Below are positions 1 through 15,000 of a stretch of 64,000 bases of DNA, piece after piece; positions within the stretch are counted from its first letter, which is position 1; the number at the start of each line of letters is the position of its first letter. The DNA is taken from positions 8,197,501 through 8,261,500 of the forward strand of contig JAYKKT010000080.1 in NCBI GenBank assembly GCA_036023115.1. The letters run 5' to 3'. The notes beneath the pieces are model-generated. The model was not told the DNA's origin. It saw only the letters and a program-made list of their open reading frames with translations, and did no database searches. Source of the stretch: Brasenia schreberi (lineage: Eukaryota > Streptophyta > Magnoliopsida > Nymphaeales > Cabombaceae). The position numbers and the translations under genes are program-made.

Positions 1-66
1 CCTTTAGCAAATATTGCATGATCTTTCTTGCCTATATTAATAGTCTGCCATGTTGCCTTTAATCAG

Positions 67-3000
67 ATTCAAGAGGCTATCTACTGGATCCAGAAGGATT
101 TGATTATGTAAAAGTAACACTTTTGAGAGAAATAAAGGTTCAACAAAGAAGTTTGAGGTGATTTTCTTTCCTGAGCTTATTTGATGATATTTAATATTAC
201 TAATTGTTGAAGGAATCGGGACCCATTGGCAGATCCGATATCCACAGAAATATGACCAGAATAGCCCTACATAAGTTGTAAATATATATTACTAAGTAAG
301 GGTAGATTTGTCTTTCAAGTTATAAAAGAATATATAAGTATAATCTTGGCCATTAGGTCAGATAGAGATTAGAGAAAATAAGAAGCGGAAGCAGCCACCG
401 CCTCCGTTGAAGGAGTGCATGTATCTGTTCCATCTCTCACGATTACTGCTTTTTCCTTGAATGTTTTGACACTCTAGTTCAGTCAACATGGAATCAAAGC
501 GGGCAAATGAAGAAAGGGGGAGAAACAACCAGCCGCAACTCACAAGAGCATTAAGAAAGGCCTCTCATCGAGCCAATATACTTTCTGGATAGTTTATTCC
601 AAGTTTTAATCACAAATCAAGTCTGATCTAACTTGTTTCTCTTAAGAAAAGTGAGAATATGACAGATCGTTCAGGTATGACTGATAGAAGTGATTCATTT
701 GTCATCACGAACATAAAATTAGATGGAAAAAACTAGAGTGGTCATGATATGTTTTGTTAGGAGTAAAAGCAAAAGGAAAAATGAAATACTTGTTAGGTAG
801 AAATGAAAGGCCCGACCTAGAAAATCTTGAATACCCAAGATAGGAAAGGGAAGATGCTCTGGTGGCAGCATGGCTAATCAATTCCATAATGCCCAATGTT
901 GGAAGATCATTTCTATAACTTGAAACAACCCATAAAATCTGGGAGGCAACGAGAGATTCTTATTCTCGAAAGAGAAATATAGCAAAGGAGTATGAGCTCT
1001 TAAAAAATTCAGAAGTGGGTCGCAGGGATCAAGACTTGTTAGTGAATATTACATTGAGTTAAGAAGTCTTTGGGATGAGTTATTCTATTTTACGATGATT
1101 CAATGTAAGGAGTGTGCAAACAAAAGATCAAATAAATTTGAGAAACATAAAGTATTTTATCTTTTAAAAAGAGTTTTGTTTGAATATGAAAATGTAAAGA
1201 ATACTATCCTAGCTATGGAGGAAATGCCTACCTTAGGCACTGTTGATTAGAGAAGAAGATCGGAGGAATTTGGAAAAATCTGAAAATCCAAACCCTGAAA
1301 AAACAATATTCTTTGGAAGAGCCTACAATAAATCAAGAGAAAGAGGCAATTTCAGGGGCAGAGGTCATGGGGACAACCCCATGGATGGCAGAGAGGCTGA
1401 TAAGTGCACATTACTGTGACAAACCACGACACACTAAGGAACAATGGTGTAAATTAATTGGTTGTTCTAACTATGTAAAAAATGAAGCTATGTTTGCAGG
1501 TAATCGAGAAATTGGATAACAAATACAAGTGAGGAAATAAAAATGATCTTAATAAGACTAGAAGGATTGGAAGGACGACTTACAGAGACTACAACTGCAA
1601 CACCATCTTCATCGGACAACATTCATGCAACTATGGCTATTACAGAGTAATATAGCATTGCCCAGTGGTAATGTACTTGATTTAAAATCTCTACAACACA
1701 TTTGTTGGGTTATTGATTCAGGTGTTTCAGAACAAAACATATGGTTAACTTCAAAGAGGAGATCATTGACTATCACAAATTTCATTTCCATGATAAAGTA
1801 AAAATTGTTGATAATTCATTTATCTCGGTGTGGGAAAGAGGAAAGTTGTGGATAACACTTGGAGTATTAGATTCAGTCCTTTATGTTCCAGATATTTTCA
1901 TGAATCTATTGTTAATTAGTGCATTAATAATTATACTATACAATTTTTTTGCATTCTCTTGTGTATTTCAGGAACAAAGGATGAAAATGATCATTGGATT
2001 TGGTAAAAAAAGTGGAGGACTGTACATATATGGAGGGAAACATGAAGGTATAACAACCGATGCAGCCTCTACACAGAGTGAGATGGAGTTAACTCTATGT
2101 CATCAACGACTGGAACATCCACCAATTCAAACAATTCAAGCCATGGTACCAAAGCAAATAGAAATCAGGAAGACTACAAATCTTGAGTGTGATGCATGTC
2201 AATTAGGAAAACATGTTAGAACGATTTTTCCTAAAAGTGTATTACAAACTCAAAATCCTTTTAATTTAGTACTCTGATGTATGAGGACCTTGCCCAATAT
2301 TTGTTATTATTGGATATAAATATTTTCTCCTTTATAGATAATTATTCACATTTTACTCTCATTTATTTACTGAAATCTAAGGATGATTGGCAGGATATTT
2401 CCATTGTTTCATAGATTTGTTGAGAAGCAATTTCAAGCAGAAATCAAAACTATTCAATCCGGTAATGGGGGTGAATTCACATCAACTATGCTAAAAAATT
2501 ACTTGACAGTACATGAGATTATATATCAGACATCATGCACTTATTCACCACAACAAAATAGGGTAGCAGAAAGAAAGAACAAGCACATCTTAGAGATTTC
2601 TCGAACATTAATAATTGCAAGATCCACTCCAAAATATCTATAGGGAAAAACATTTCTTATAGTGGTATACCTTATAAACAGATCACCTTTGATTGTCCTT
2701 GATGGGAAGATACCTTCCAGGTACCATTCCCTAATGAGAAGTTATTCAATTTACCACCTAGAGTCTTTGGGTGTGTCTGTTATGTACATGTGCATCATTA
2801 CAATAGAGACAAACTAGACCCTAGAGCATTGCGGTGTGTGTATCGGATACTCTCCATTTCATAAAGGATACAAGTGTTTCGACCTAGTTTCAAAGAAGTT
2901 TTTTTTGTATCTAAACATGTGACATTTCATGAACTTAAGAGCTATTATAATCGTGAGAGGGAGCTGAAAGAAGAATCGAAGTCAGAAGAGCCATTATTGC

Positions 3001-6000
3001 TAATGCTCACAGAAGAAGAGGATGAAGTGATGAGTGAAAAAGATCAAACCATGACTCATAATAAAGGAAACCAGCAAGAAGCGTGGTCTCGAGTGTACAC
3101 TAGAGGAAGACGAAACATATTTTCAGCTCTTAAAGAAGTGGCTGAAATACAACCAACTACCCAATCTTTAGAACTGCCAATTTCTCAAGGAAAGAAAGAA
3201 AGAAATGTACCTACCCAATCAACAACTATGTGTATTATGGAAGACTTCCAGAGAATTACAAGACGTTTATGGCCAAATCATATAGTGAGAGTGTCCTAAG
3301 AACATGGAAAGAAGCTTGTGCATCTAAAGCGTGGCAGCAGGCCATGCAAGAAGAAATAAATGCCCTAGAGAAAAATAACACTTAGGAAATTGTGCCCCTA
3401 CCCAAGGGAAGAGATATGGTAGGTTGCAAATGGGTTTATACAGTCAAATATAAACCATCAGGGATATAAAACAAGACTTGTCGCTAAAGGATATAGTGAA
3501 GCTTATGGGATTGACTATAACAAGACATTTGCCCCAGTAGCGAAGATGACATCGATTTGAGTACTTATCAACTTAACAACTAATAAAGGTTGAAATTTAT
3601 GGCAACTAGACGTCAAAAATGCCTTTCTATAGGGAGATCTTAATGAAGAGGTATACATGGAGATATCATAAGGGTTGAAACATCTCTATGGACCAAATAA
3701 TGCTTTTTTCCTAAAGAAAGCCTTATATGGATTAAAACAGTTCCTTCGTGTATGGTTTGAAAAATTTAGTGAAAGAATTATTGGCCTTGGGTATACGAGA
3801 AGTAAAAATGATCATACATTGTTCTTTATGTTGGGAACAAGTATCTCAATACTAATTGTATATGTTGATGACATTGTAATAACAGGTGATGATGAGAAGA
3901 AATCAACCACATTAAGAAAAACTACATCACTTATTTGACCTGAAGGATCTTGGACATCTTCGTTATTTCTTAGGCATTGAAGTATTAAGGTTAAAATGAG
4001 GTATTTTCTTGACAACACAAATATACTATGGACTTATTGAAGGAAACAAGTACCTATGGATCATGACCAAGCGATATCCCAATGGACATTAATCATAGAT
4101 TGGGATTAGATATGGGCAAGAAAGTTGCTGATACTAAGAGGTATCAACAACGGGTTGGAAAGCTAATATACTTGATCATTACGAGACCTGATATAACTTA
4201 TGCAGTTAGAATCCTAAGCAGATTTATGCATGCACCAAAGAAACCACATATGGACGTAGTGTTTAAAATATTTAGATATCTTAAGAACACCCTGGGAATA
4301 GAATTTTATATTCTAAACATGGTCACATCAATCTAGAGGTGTATACAAATGTAGATTGGATAGGATGCATAGATTACTTGGGGAGAATTTGGTCTCTCGA
4401 AAAAGCAAGAAATAATCGGTCGTAGCACAATCAAGTGCTGAGGCAAAATATTGGGCAACAACACATGAAACCAATGAAGGATTATGATTGATCTCCCTAG
4501 TAATGAAACTTCATGAAAAAATACAGTTCCCAATTGTACTACCTATAGATAATAAAATTGCAATTTATATTGTCACTAATCTTGTGCAACATGAAAGGAC
4601 AAAGCATATAGAAGTGGACTGTCATTTTATATGAGAAAAAATTGAGAATAAAATGATACAGATAAAGTATATGAAGTCTGAAGACCAAATTAGAGTCATT
4701 CTCACCAAGGCATTACCAAAACCCATATTGAACAAGTTATGCAGCAAGTTGGGAGTTATGAATATTTTTCTCCCAACTTGAGGGGGAGTGTTGAAGGAAT
4801 CGGGACCCATTGGCAGATCCGATATCCATAGAAATATGACCAGAATAGCCCTACTTAAGTTGTAATGTATATATTACTAAATAAGGGTAAATTTGTCTTT
4901 CAAGTTATAAAATAATATATAAGTGTAATCTTGGCCATCAGGTCAGATAGAGATTAGAGAAAATAAGAAGCAGCAGCCGCCTCCATTGAAGGAGTGTATG
5001 TAGCAGTTCCATCTCTCACGATTACTGCTTTTTCCCTTGAATGGTTTGACACTCTAATTCAGTCAATACTCATGTCATGCAGATTCGATGTGATGGTTGT
5101 TTTCCCTGCTTATTTATGGCATTTGCAGAGATTATGTGAAGTCATATACACACGCAAAGTATTTTGATGATGGAAAACCCTGGAGTGAGCGCTGTGATCT
5201 TGCATTTCCATGTGCATCACAAAACGAAATGGACCAAGCAGATGCAGTATCTTTGGTTAATTCTGGCTGCCGAATAGTGATAGAAGGTGCATGCTATAAG
5301 TTTAACATGTGATGGAGATTGGGGTTACTTCAGATGTTCTACTAATAGAGTTTTTGATAACAAGTACATGTTCATGCATTGTTAGGTTCAAATATGCCAT
5401 GTACTCCCCAAGCTATTGATGTACTCAGAAAGGCCAAGGTCCTGGTTGCTCCAGCAAAAGCTGCTAGTGCAGGAGGGGTATGGTAGTTTTGAACTTTGAA
5501 CAAACAATCCTTTTCCTTTTGTGTTTTTCCACTTTTTTTATTAACAAGGTGAAGATGGGAGAAAATATTACCCTATAACATTCCAATATTTGGATTCTCC
5601 AGCAAAGATGATTCTCCAGCAAAGATGACTTACCTTTTGAAATTCGTTCATCTCATTCATCACTGGGGACCAGTTTTGATTAGTCCATCCCATGAAAACT
5701 TTCTATGGCATGTTTCGGCTGCAGTCTTCTCCATTTTAACAATGTTGGTCCCTTACTTCTCTGCAAATATGAGAAGTTGATGATTAAAACAGATTAAGAA
5801 TAGAGTTGAAGTGTCCAAGTAATACTGACCTGACACATCTAGATCCAAGTATCACAATGTGGTACTTGTATCTTCAGAAGAAACACAAGTTTGGCTATTT
5901 CAAGGTGTGTGGGCTTTTTGGTTTTTGCCATGGTATGTTCTGTTCTTGTGGTCCCAGTTTAGTCTCTATGTTGCTTCTTTGTTTGGTTTCATTAACTTAT

Positions 6001-9000
6001 GGCATTTTTATGTGATCCCTTACCATTCACATAATTAGTTTAAACTGTCTTTTCTCTGGGGCACAGTACTCTGTAACGACTTTCTTTTGTCTTTTTTTTT
6101 TGTACATGTTCTTTTTAGTTGTTATGTATGACTCTCTTTCATCTGTCCTGATTAAGCAGAAGGTTCATGTTATATGTATGTGTCTTACTTTGTAATCTCC
6201 ATGTGTATGTATTGGTACTTTTCTAGAGGAGTCACCATTTTCTTTTAGAGGGAGTTGCCCTTTTTGGTTATGAAATTCAAAAGAAGCCGTGGTACGATTG
6301 GTGTTTCGAATCTTTCGATAATAAAAAGGTATCAGAACTATCAGCTGAGGCCTAAAATCAGTGGAATCTTTTCTGAGTTGGAACACTTAAAGCCAATATT
6401 CTGCTTGTTTCACGTCATTTATTTGTTTATCGTGTAAAATGTTCAAAGTGAATATCTGCTTGCAGGTTGGTGTCGGAGAGCTTGAATTAAGTCAAGATTG
6501 TAATTCAATACATTGGTCCCCAGAGGAGTTTGAAAGTAAACTACAGGTAGGCATTATTTGTTATTTTATATTAGCTGCCGTTTGCAAACTTACAGATCTT
6601 CTAAGCTCTTTCCTTTGAGCAAGAGTCCCTACCAATCTTTTTGAGTATTATCCTTTCTGGGATGATTCATAACTACGAACATTAGAATGGTGCCATTTGC
6701 TTTTCCGTTGAATGGTTTGTGTTGTAGTCAACCTGCTAATATGTGCTGCATCTGCCGGCACACATTTATTTTGAATGAATTGTTGTTATTTATTTTCCTG
6801 TTAAAACTTTCTGAAGAACTCAAGAGGACTCTGGTCATGAATCTGATAGAACTTGAATCACTTGTTTGATGTAAGAAGCTAAGAACTTGTGCCCTATATG
6901 GTCTATCATATGATGGCTGCAACCTCTAGAAAGTGATCTTTTTTCTTAATTCAGCTTTAAATTGAGGGCATTTAGTTTCTCTTATTGTCATGGACGGAGC
7001 AGCGGGAAGTATATTGTTAAACTGTAATAGGAGCTGGTCCGTTAGGGCCCGGCATGACTAACTGGGACTGGCCCTCAATGCCTCTCTTTACTTGTAATAT
7101 AGACCTTTATAAATAGAGTATGTGCATAGATGATTAATTAGAGCTTTTTGTGCTCACTTGCTTGTTTGATGTTTTGCTTATTCGTCTTGTCTTGTAAGTG
7201 TTTGATGATTTGGCTTGTGGAAGATCTTGTGAGATCATTTGTGTTTGCCTTTGTGGTCATCATTGGTGAGATCGTAGTGCTATTTTTATATGATATCAGA
7301 GCCGGAATGACCCATTTAGAGTTACATTGGGATTGTTTGGTGAAGTTGAGGAAATCAATGTATTCTTCATATTTTTTATTATTGTTGAGGAAAATGAAAG
7401 AAAAAAATAAGACATTTAATTGTTTATTAGTTCCCAACTGTTAAATTTGAGCACGTATCTTGAAAAAATATTTTATCTCTAAAGACTATTGAGACTATAT
7501 TGATAGTATGATTAAAGAGCCCAAATGGATAGAAGAAGAGTTTGATGGTTTATCTCTAATTTTATCACGACATAAGAGAAATTCAAGAGACAAAAGAATG
7601 GGAAAAGTATAATGCCAAAATCACATGAATTATTGATCAAAATATGGATGAAAATTTTTGTAATAGAATTAGATTGTTTGCTAATGCTTTTGAAACTTCA
7701 CAATACTTTAGGACAACTCCCTTTCAAGACGATTTTGTCTTCCAAATAAATTTGATGAAAAAGATGATAATGCAAAAACAAGGTCCCATGGTATTATAAT
7801 AATGAGTTTTCCTATATATGGAACCGACTTAGAAGTTTCTGATAAATTCAAAAAACTTAAAAGTACGAATACATTTCAAGAATACCTTAACAACCAATAT
7901 TTATTCTTGTTTATTTGGGGATTACAAGTTGAATTTGAGAACATAAGATCAAATTTGATACATATAAAACCAAGACCCAAAAGCTATGAGATTTTGACCG
8001 ATTTAGTTATGCAAGAGACTAGATTAGAAAACATAAGAAACAACAAAGAAGTGGTTCTTGCTTCATCTATACCCAAAAATCATTTGAAGACATAATACTT
8101 CACATGCCAAAACTAGTAGGAAATGGGCAATTCAAAGGTAATAGTGTGCCTTGGTAAAAAAAAATTTGATTTGTCATTATTATAAAGAAAGTGGGCATAT
8201 CAAAACCATTTGTCCTCTCTTATTGAGGAGGTCTTCTCATGTGGCTGCCATTGACAACAAAGAAGAAGTGTTACAATCGAGAATCAAGTTTTACGTTGAA
8301 ATATTCAAAGAGAAGGCGAGCATCTCCGGGCCAGCATTATCAACTTCTTCTTAAAAATCAATGTATGCTATCATTTTTAGATTCTGGTGCTTCTTTTCAT
8401 ATGATAAATGAATATAAGTTAGAGCAAGTGTTTACGACCGATGAAACTAAGCTTGATGTTAAAGAAGTTAGTAACTTAGAAAATAATTGTTTCAAAATAC
8501 CTCATGTATGTTTTATACCAAAATTAAAACTTAGTCTTCTCTCGATCTCTCAAATTTGTAATAATGGTTGCATTGTTACCTTTTCACCAAATGGATATGT
8601 GGTACATAATCATTTGTCGAAGAAGGTGATTGGGCAAGGATGTAAATAAGGCGATCTCTATGCCATGGATAATTTAGTTATATCAAATTTTGAAACATAT
8701 GAGATTATTTGTAATGAGTTTGGGCTTTGATACAAAAGATTAGGGTATCTTGATGTAAGCAAAATGAACAATTATCCATGGATAAAGACTAATAAAAAGA
8801 ATGATTTTATTTGATTGTATTTTTTGCAAAACTCATCATGCACCATTGGGCGAAAGAACCCTTATCATAAAAAAAGACTTTCAAATTAGTGCACTCCGAT
8901 GTTTAGGGACCTACTCCCATAACCTCAAAATGAGTGACCTATTATGTTATCTTTATTGATGATTTCACTTAACACACTTATATATACTTTTTAAAACACA

Positions 9001-12000
9001 AATCAGAAGTTTTTAAAAACTTTTTGGTCTTTCGCAATATAATCAAAACTCAATTTGAAACTAATATCAAAATCTTAAGAATCGACTCCGGTGGTGAATA
9101 TCTCTCAAATGACTTCAAAAAATGGCTTGAAGAGCATGGAATTGACATAAAAAAGTCTTATACAAAAACTTCTCAATAAAATGGTTTATTCGAAAGAAAA
9201 TATAAATATATTATTGAAACTATTAGAACCTTGTTGTTAGCAAATAAAGTCCCTAAATACTTGTGGGCCGAAGCCGCTCTAACTTTCGTGTATTTGATAA
9301 ATAGGATGACATCAACCAAACTAGAAAATTGTTCTTTCGTTGAAAAATTGTATTCAAATAAACCTAGTTATAATCAGTTAAAAGTTTTTGGACGTAAGTG
9401 CTATATTTATATGGATAAGAATGACAAGTTAGGTCCCAAAGCCATTGAATGTATTTTTCTTAGCTATAGTATTGATAAAAAATAGTATAGATGTTACAAC
9501 CCAAAAGAGGATAAGCTTTGTGTCTAGAGATATCAAATTCATTGAAGATGAATATTATTATTATGGAGATGAGTCACAAAACACCTAAGATAACTATACA
9601 TTTTTGGATGAAATCATGGATGACTAGATGATGAGGGAACACAAGACGAAAGTATGGTCCAATTAGAGTATGAACCTAGAGATCTAGAAACTAGAGAAGA
9701 TATCATAAGACCTTTTGAACATTATTATGTAAGGAGAAATAGAGAAAATGATAATGTTCCTAGCAAAAGAGTCATAAAGCCTCCTCAAAAATTTGTGTCT
9801 TATGAAACATTTCAACCTCGACATAGAAACCGTATAACAATTATATGAGTATCCTTGAACCAAAACATTATGATCAAGCAAAAAATAACTTAGGATGAGA
9901 AAATCTATGAATGATAATTAGAAGCCATAGAAAAGAATAGTATTTGGACATTGTACCTAAACCCAAAGATAAGAAAAGTATTGGTTGTAGATGGGTCTAT
10001 AAGGTCAAAACCCATCCTGACGGATCTATTGAAAGGTATAAAGCAAGACTTATAGCTAAGGGATATTCTAAAGAATGAAAACTTTTGCTCCTATTGCTCG
10101 TATGACTATTGTTCGTATATTGATATCTATTTGTGCTATTAAAAACTGGGACATATATCAATTGGATGTTAAAAATGACTTTTTGAATGATAGTCTTAGT
10201 TAAGATATCAATATGGCCCCTTTTTGGGATTCAATACTCAAGTAATTATGTTCTTAAACTAAAAAAGGTTTTATATGAACATAAACAAGCACCTAAGGCT
10301 TGGTTTGATAGGTTTGAAAATTTTATGCATGCATTTGAGATTTTCGCTCTTGTTATAGTGACACTGCTTTGTTTGTAAGGATAACTGATGCATCTATTGT
10401 GATTCTACTTCTATATGTAGATGATACGATTATTACTAGAAGGATAAAAATGAGTTATTGCGAATCACAAGAGATCTATGCAAAGAATTTGAAATGAAAG
10501 ATCTCGGTCTTCTTAGTTACTTCTTGGGAATAGAAGTAACTCGTAGTACCAAATGTTATTTTATGTCACAAACAAAATTTGTTAGTGACCTTGTTAACAG
10601 GTAAGGTTTGACAAATGATTAGAAGGTGAGCATACAGGAGGTGATGGGGATCAAACTAAGAACTACAAATGGAGAAAAATTAGAGGATCTAACTCCCTAC
10701 ATACAAATGATATGGGCCTTGACATATCTTACCATCACTCAACCAGACATAGCACATGCAAATACATGTGGCAAGTCAATTTCAGCAAGCTCCTACCATC
10801 ATGCACGAGTGAGGTTATGTAGATTGTGAGATAATAAAAGATACACTTGAAAGGAAATCATTTAAACCTCTTCATTTTCTCTTAAATTAACTGCCTATAT
10901 TGATGGCGATTGGGGTGGAGATGTCAATGATAGACATTACACCATTGGATTTTGTGTATTTTTAGGCAACTCACTTATTTATTGGAAATGTAAAAAGTAG
11001 CAGAAGGTGTCCCTATCATCTAATGGAGGCAGAATATAGAGCTATGACTACTTCAGCAATGGAGATATCTTTGATCACTTAACTTCTAGCAGACATGGAG
11101 GGTGCATTGGTGGATTATACAAAATTGCTCTACGATAACGTAAGCGCCATATATATTACTTCAAATAATACCTTCCATAAATGAACAAGTATATTGAGAT
11201 GGACTACCATTATATTCGAGAGCAATGCTTGAAGAAAAGACTGGCATTAAGGAATATAGAACTAATACACTTCTTTACAAAATCTTTGTCATCCTCTAGA
11301 TTTATGTTTCTGTTGGACAAACTTTTGGTATATATAGAGGGGGTGTTAAATTATAATAGGAACTAGGCTGTTAGGGCCCAATATGATGGGGGCCAATGCA
11401 TCTCCCACGACTACACTACTAGCCGTTAGGAGCAATAGCTCTCATCTAATGTCTCTCTCTCTCTTTACTTAATATAGACCTCTATAAATAGAGGATGTGA
11501 ATAAATAGATTAATTAGACCTTTTTGTGCTCACTTGGCTTGCTTGGTGTTTTGTTTTTTCAGTTTGTCTTGTGCACCAAGTGTTTGGTGATTTGGCTTGT
11601 GAAAGGTCTTGTGAGATCATTTGTGTTTGTCTGTGTGGTCATGATTGGCGAGATTGTAGTGTTATTTTTACAGTATATGTATGCACTGACTTGTTTGGGT
11701 GTTCCAAACAGGCTTACTTGCTCACAAGCATGTCCACGTAGCAAGTAGTGAAGTCATACTAGATGTTGCACTTTCCAATTCTTTTGCACTTGTGCTACTT
11801 GATGCCTTTCTTTTGAATAGTTTTCGTCTTACACACAGAAATTGAAACTTCTATTTTAAATATTCTTCAAAAAGCTTCACAAGAAACTAGGATGCTATTG
11901 TTAGAAAATGGGCCGCTCAGGCTCAACCCTGACAGGCCCTAGCCAGTCGAGCCATCAGGACCAAGGCCACTAGCCGTTGGGGGCTCGGTGTGACCAACCC

Positions 12001-15000
12001 CCTTTCACACTTCTCTTCCTTTTCTCTCTACTCCTTATGTCCTCTATAAATACGTTTTCAATGGACATACAAGTAAGCCTTTTGTGGCTAAATAATATTC
12101 ATTTTCGGTATATTATACCTTTGTTGCATATACTTTATTATAACCTTTCTTTAAGGCTTTTTTTAGTGATATTTTGAGATGATATTCATCAACCTTCCGA
12201 TGCTACATTGAAGTATTGCTTTCATTACATAGTATCAGAGCAATTTTTTATTATGGGAACACCATTTGTCATCTCAGGAAGTGTGCTATAATGCTTTTGA
12301 TTTTGTTGGCTCAACCCTGACAAGCCCTAGCCAGTCGAGCCATCAGGACCAAGGCCACTAGCCGTTGGGGGTTAGGTGTGACCAGCCCCCCTTCACACTT
12401 CTCTTTCTCTTCTCTCTTTCTCTTCTCTACTCCTTATGTCTTTTATAAATACGTTTTCAATGTACATATAAGTAAGCCTTTTGTGGCTAAATAATATTCA
12501 TTTTCGATATATTATGACTTTGTTGAATATACTTTATTATAACTTTTCTTTAAGGCTTTTGTGAGTGATATTTTGAGATGATATTCATCAACCTTCCACT
12601 GTTACATTGAAGTATCGTCTTCATTACATGGTATCAGAGCCATTTTTTATCATGGGAACACCATTTGTCGTTTCAGGAAGTGTGTTATAGTGCTCTTGAT
12701 TTCGTTGTAGTCTACCTTTTTATAATTATTTTTTCCTTCAAATATGGATGAAAATAAATTATTTAATTTTCGTTAACACCTTCAAACTATAAAATATAGG
12801 TCCAAACTATGAAAAATTATATATATTTCAAAAAATTATGGGGCTATGTAAGTGGTTCGAAGGTAGAACCCTCTATTAATGCTATGCTTGAGCAAATGGA
12901 AGAATATGAAGGAGTTCATTGAACGGTCTTATGGGTGCCCATGAGTAATGTGAATGACCGACTTCACTAATGCCAAAGAAGTATGAGAATATTTAAAAAA
13001 TCTCTTGTTTAAATTGATGTTACTCGTATAATGAATGACATTAAGAGACAAATTGGTCTCCCTTAGACAAGGAGATAAAGGGATAAATGATTTCTTTAGT
13101 GAATATTCAAATATTTGGAATCAACTATATGGCTATAGAAAAAAATGCACACAATGTCTTAATGAGAGACAATGTGATACAATGAAGATTTTGTATATAA
13201 ATTTCTATGAAGTATTTGAGAAGAATTTGAAAGAATTAGATCATCTCTTATTCATCGAAAGCCATTTTCTACCAAAGAAGAGGTACTTACCGATCTTTAA
13301 ATGGTAGGAAGAAGAATGAATTAAGGTAGGCTTCAAATAGATATCATACTTGCCACATCTAAACCCGAAGCAAATGTGAGGGTTTATCGTCCTCTTCATT
13401 TCAAAAACGAAAGATCAAGCAAAGCAAGAAAAGTGTTCATTTGCCATCATTCTAGAGAAGCCGAGCATATAAGGCCAAATTGTCCTAAGTTGAAAAGGAA
13501 TGTGGTTTTAGTGGAAGAATATGCTTCATCTTCCATCTTGCACTTGGAGAAAAAGTGAAGCAATTTAAAGCTCAAATGAAGGAGAAAGCAACGGTTGATG
13601 TGGTTTGCTCTTGTTTAATAAATGAAATTCAAGACATGACCTCTTGGATTCTTGATTTGTGTGTTTTGTTTCATATGATTTCTAATGAAAGAATTTTAAA
13701 TTCATGTGTTAAAAAATCTTTATCATGTGTTTATACCACGGATGGAACAAAATTAGATTTAGATAAAATTGGTGATTTGCAAAATAAAAACTTTGAAATC
13801 TCTAAAATTAATGTTGTTTTAAAACTAAATTTAAACTTACTCTCTATATCTCAAATTTTGGATAAAAATTGTGTTGTAAGACTAGGACATCTTAATGCTA
13901 AAAATGGTATCAATGTCCTCTTGGAATAAAGCATAAGGAAGATTTTTTTTGCGAAGATTGTGTTATTGGTAAAATGCAACATCTTTCATTTCCAAACAAA
14001 ACACATGTTATCAAAAGATCCTTCGAAATAGTTCATTCGGATGTATGGTACTGGCACCCATTTTGTCTAAATAAGGCATTTCCTACTATGCTATTTTCAT
14101 AGATGATTTTACTAGGTATACATGGGTATATCTTTTAAAAGCAAAATCCGATGTCTTTTAAAATTTTGTTATTTTTAATAATCTTATAAAAAATCAATTT
14201 AATTCCGAAATCAAGATTTTAGATTGGATTAATGAAGGGAGTATATGTTTAAAAGAATTTAAAATCATCTTGATAAATTTGGAATCATTCATCAAACCTC
14301 TTGCTCTAAGACTCCCCCAACAAAATGGTATTTCGGAACATAAATATGGACATATTTTGAAAACCATAAGAACTTTGCTTTTATCAAGTGGTGTTCCTAA
14401 GAATTTCTGGGCAGAGATTATTATAACTAAAGTCTATTTAATTAATCGGATGTCCTATCCGGTTTTACAAAATTTATCTTTTATAGAAAACTCTTTAAAG
14501 TTTCTCCAAACTATTCTAAGACTTCGTATTTTTGTATGTAAATATTTTGTTTATACTAACAAAGACGATAAACTATCCTCTCGTGCCATAGAATGTGTTT
14601 TTCTAAGATATGAAATAAATAAAATGGGGTATAGGTGTTATAATAGTAAAAATGACAAGCTTTATGTATCATGAGATGTCAAGTTTTTTGAAAATTAATA
14701 TGTTTTTAAAGGCATGGATGATGTTAGTTCTATTGATGACTCCTCCTACTCCTTCTTGAATGATATTTTAGGTGAAGAGGTGATTCATGTAGAAAATTAC
14801 CTTATGAACATATGATTCATTAGATCGTTATAAAGCTAGATTAGTTGCCAAAGGTTACTCACAAGAGTATGAAATTGATTATGAGGAAACTTTTTGCACT
14901 TGCTTGTGCTACGCAGCCTTCGGTTCGTACTCTCCTTGCTGAACAGATTCACTCCAAAAATGGACTCTAAAATCAGATGGATGTGAAGAATGCCTTTCTT

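Larger units (their letters stand above)
205..5068 (+). mobile_element. Copia-1, decayed Ty1/copia LTR retrotransposon in a GDH intron
   Basis: The element runs from TGTTGAAGGAATCGGG to the end of a matching 3' LTR. LTRs are 205-488 and 4789-5068. A primer-binding site, tggaatcaaagc (one or two changes from the Met-tRNA site), is at 489-500, and a purine-rich tract (gaggggga type) ends at 4788. Target-site copies are ctaat (200-204) and ctcat (5069-5073), one mismatch. The order is gag, protease, integrase, reverse transcriptase, RNase H, which is copia order. Many stops and frameshifts show it is old and inactive. It has the same orientation as the host gene and lies wholly between the exons ending at 157 and starting at 5129. 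Confidence 0.93.
7015..11672 (+). mobile_element. Copia-2, decayed Ty1/copia element in the 11-kb GDH intron
   Basis: LTRs are 7015-7290 and 11344-11672. The sequence gtatat flanks both sides (7009-7014 and 11673-11678), consistent with a 5-bp target duplication plus one chance base. A primer-binding site, tgatatcagagc, starts at 7291. Internal copia pieces: gag about 7520-8095, zinc knuckle near 8170-8220 ([15 protein letters not shown]), protease DSGASFHM near 8382-8405, integrase to about 9500, reverse transcriptase about 9900-10620, RNase H about 10880-11240. Stops and frameshifts occur throughout. Confidence 0.93.

Noticed and set aside
489..500. tRNA-like match considered as a tRNA gene fragment
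   Set aside because: It is the 12-base primer-binding site after an LTR, not part of a tRNA gene; the same applies at 7291, 12240, 12629 and 24163.
7138..7444. Overlapping open frames of about 98 codons on both strands
   Set aside because: They lie in the Copia-2 5' LTR and leader; the same LTR at 11524-11748 shows similar frames, so they are LTR shadows.
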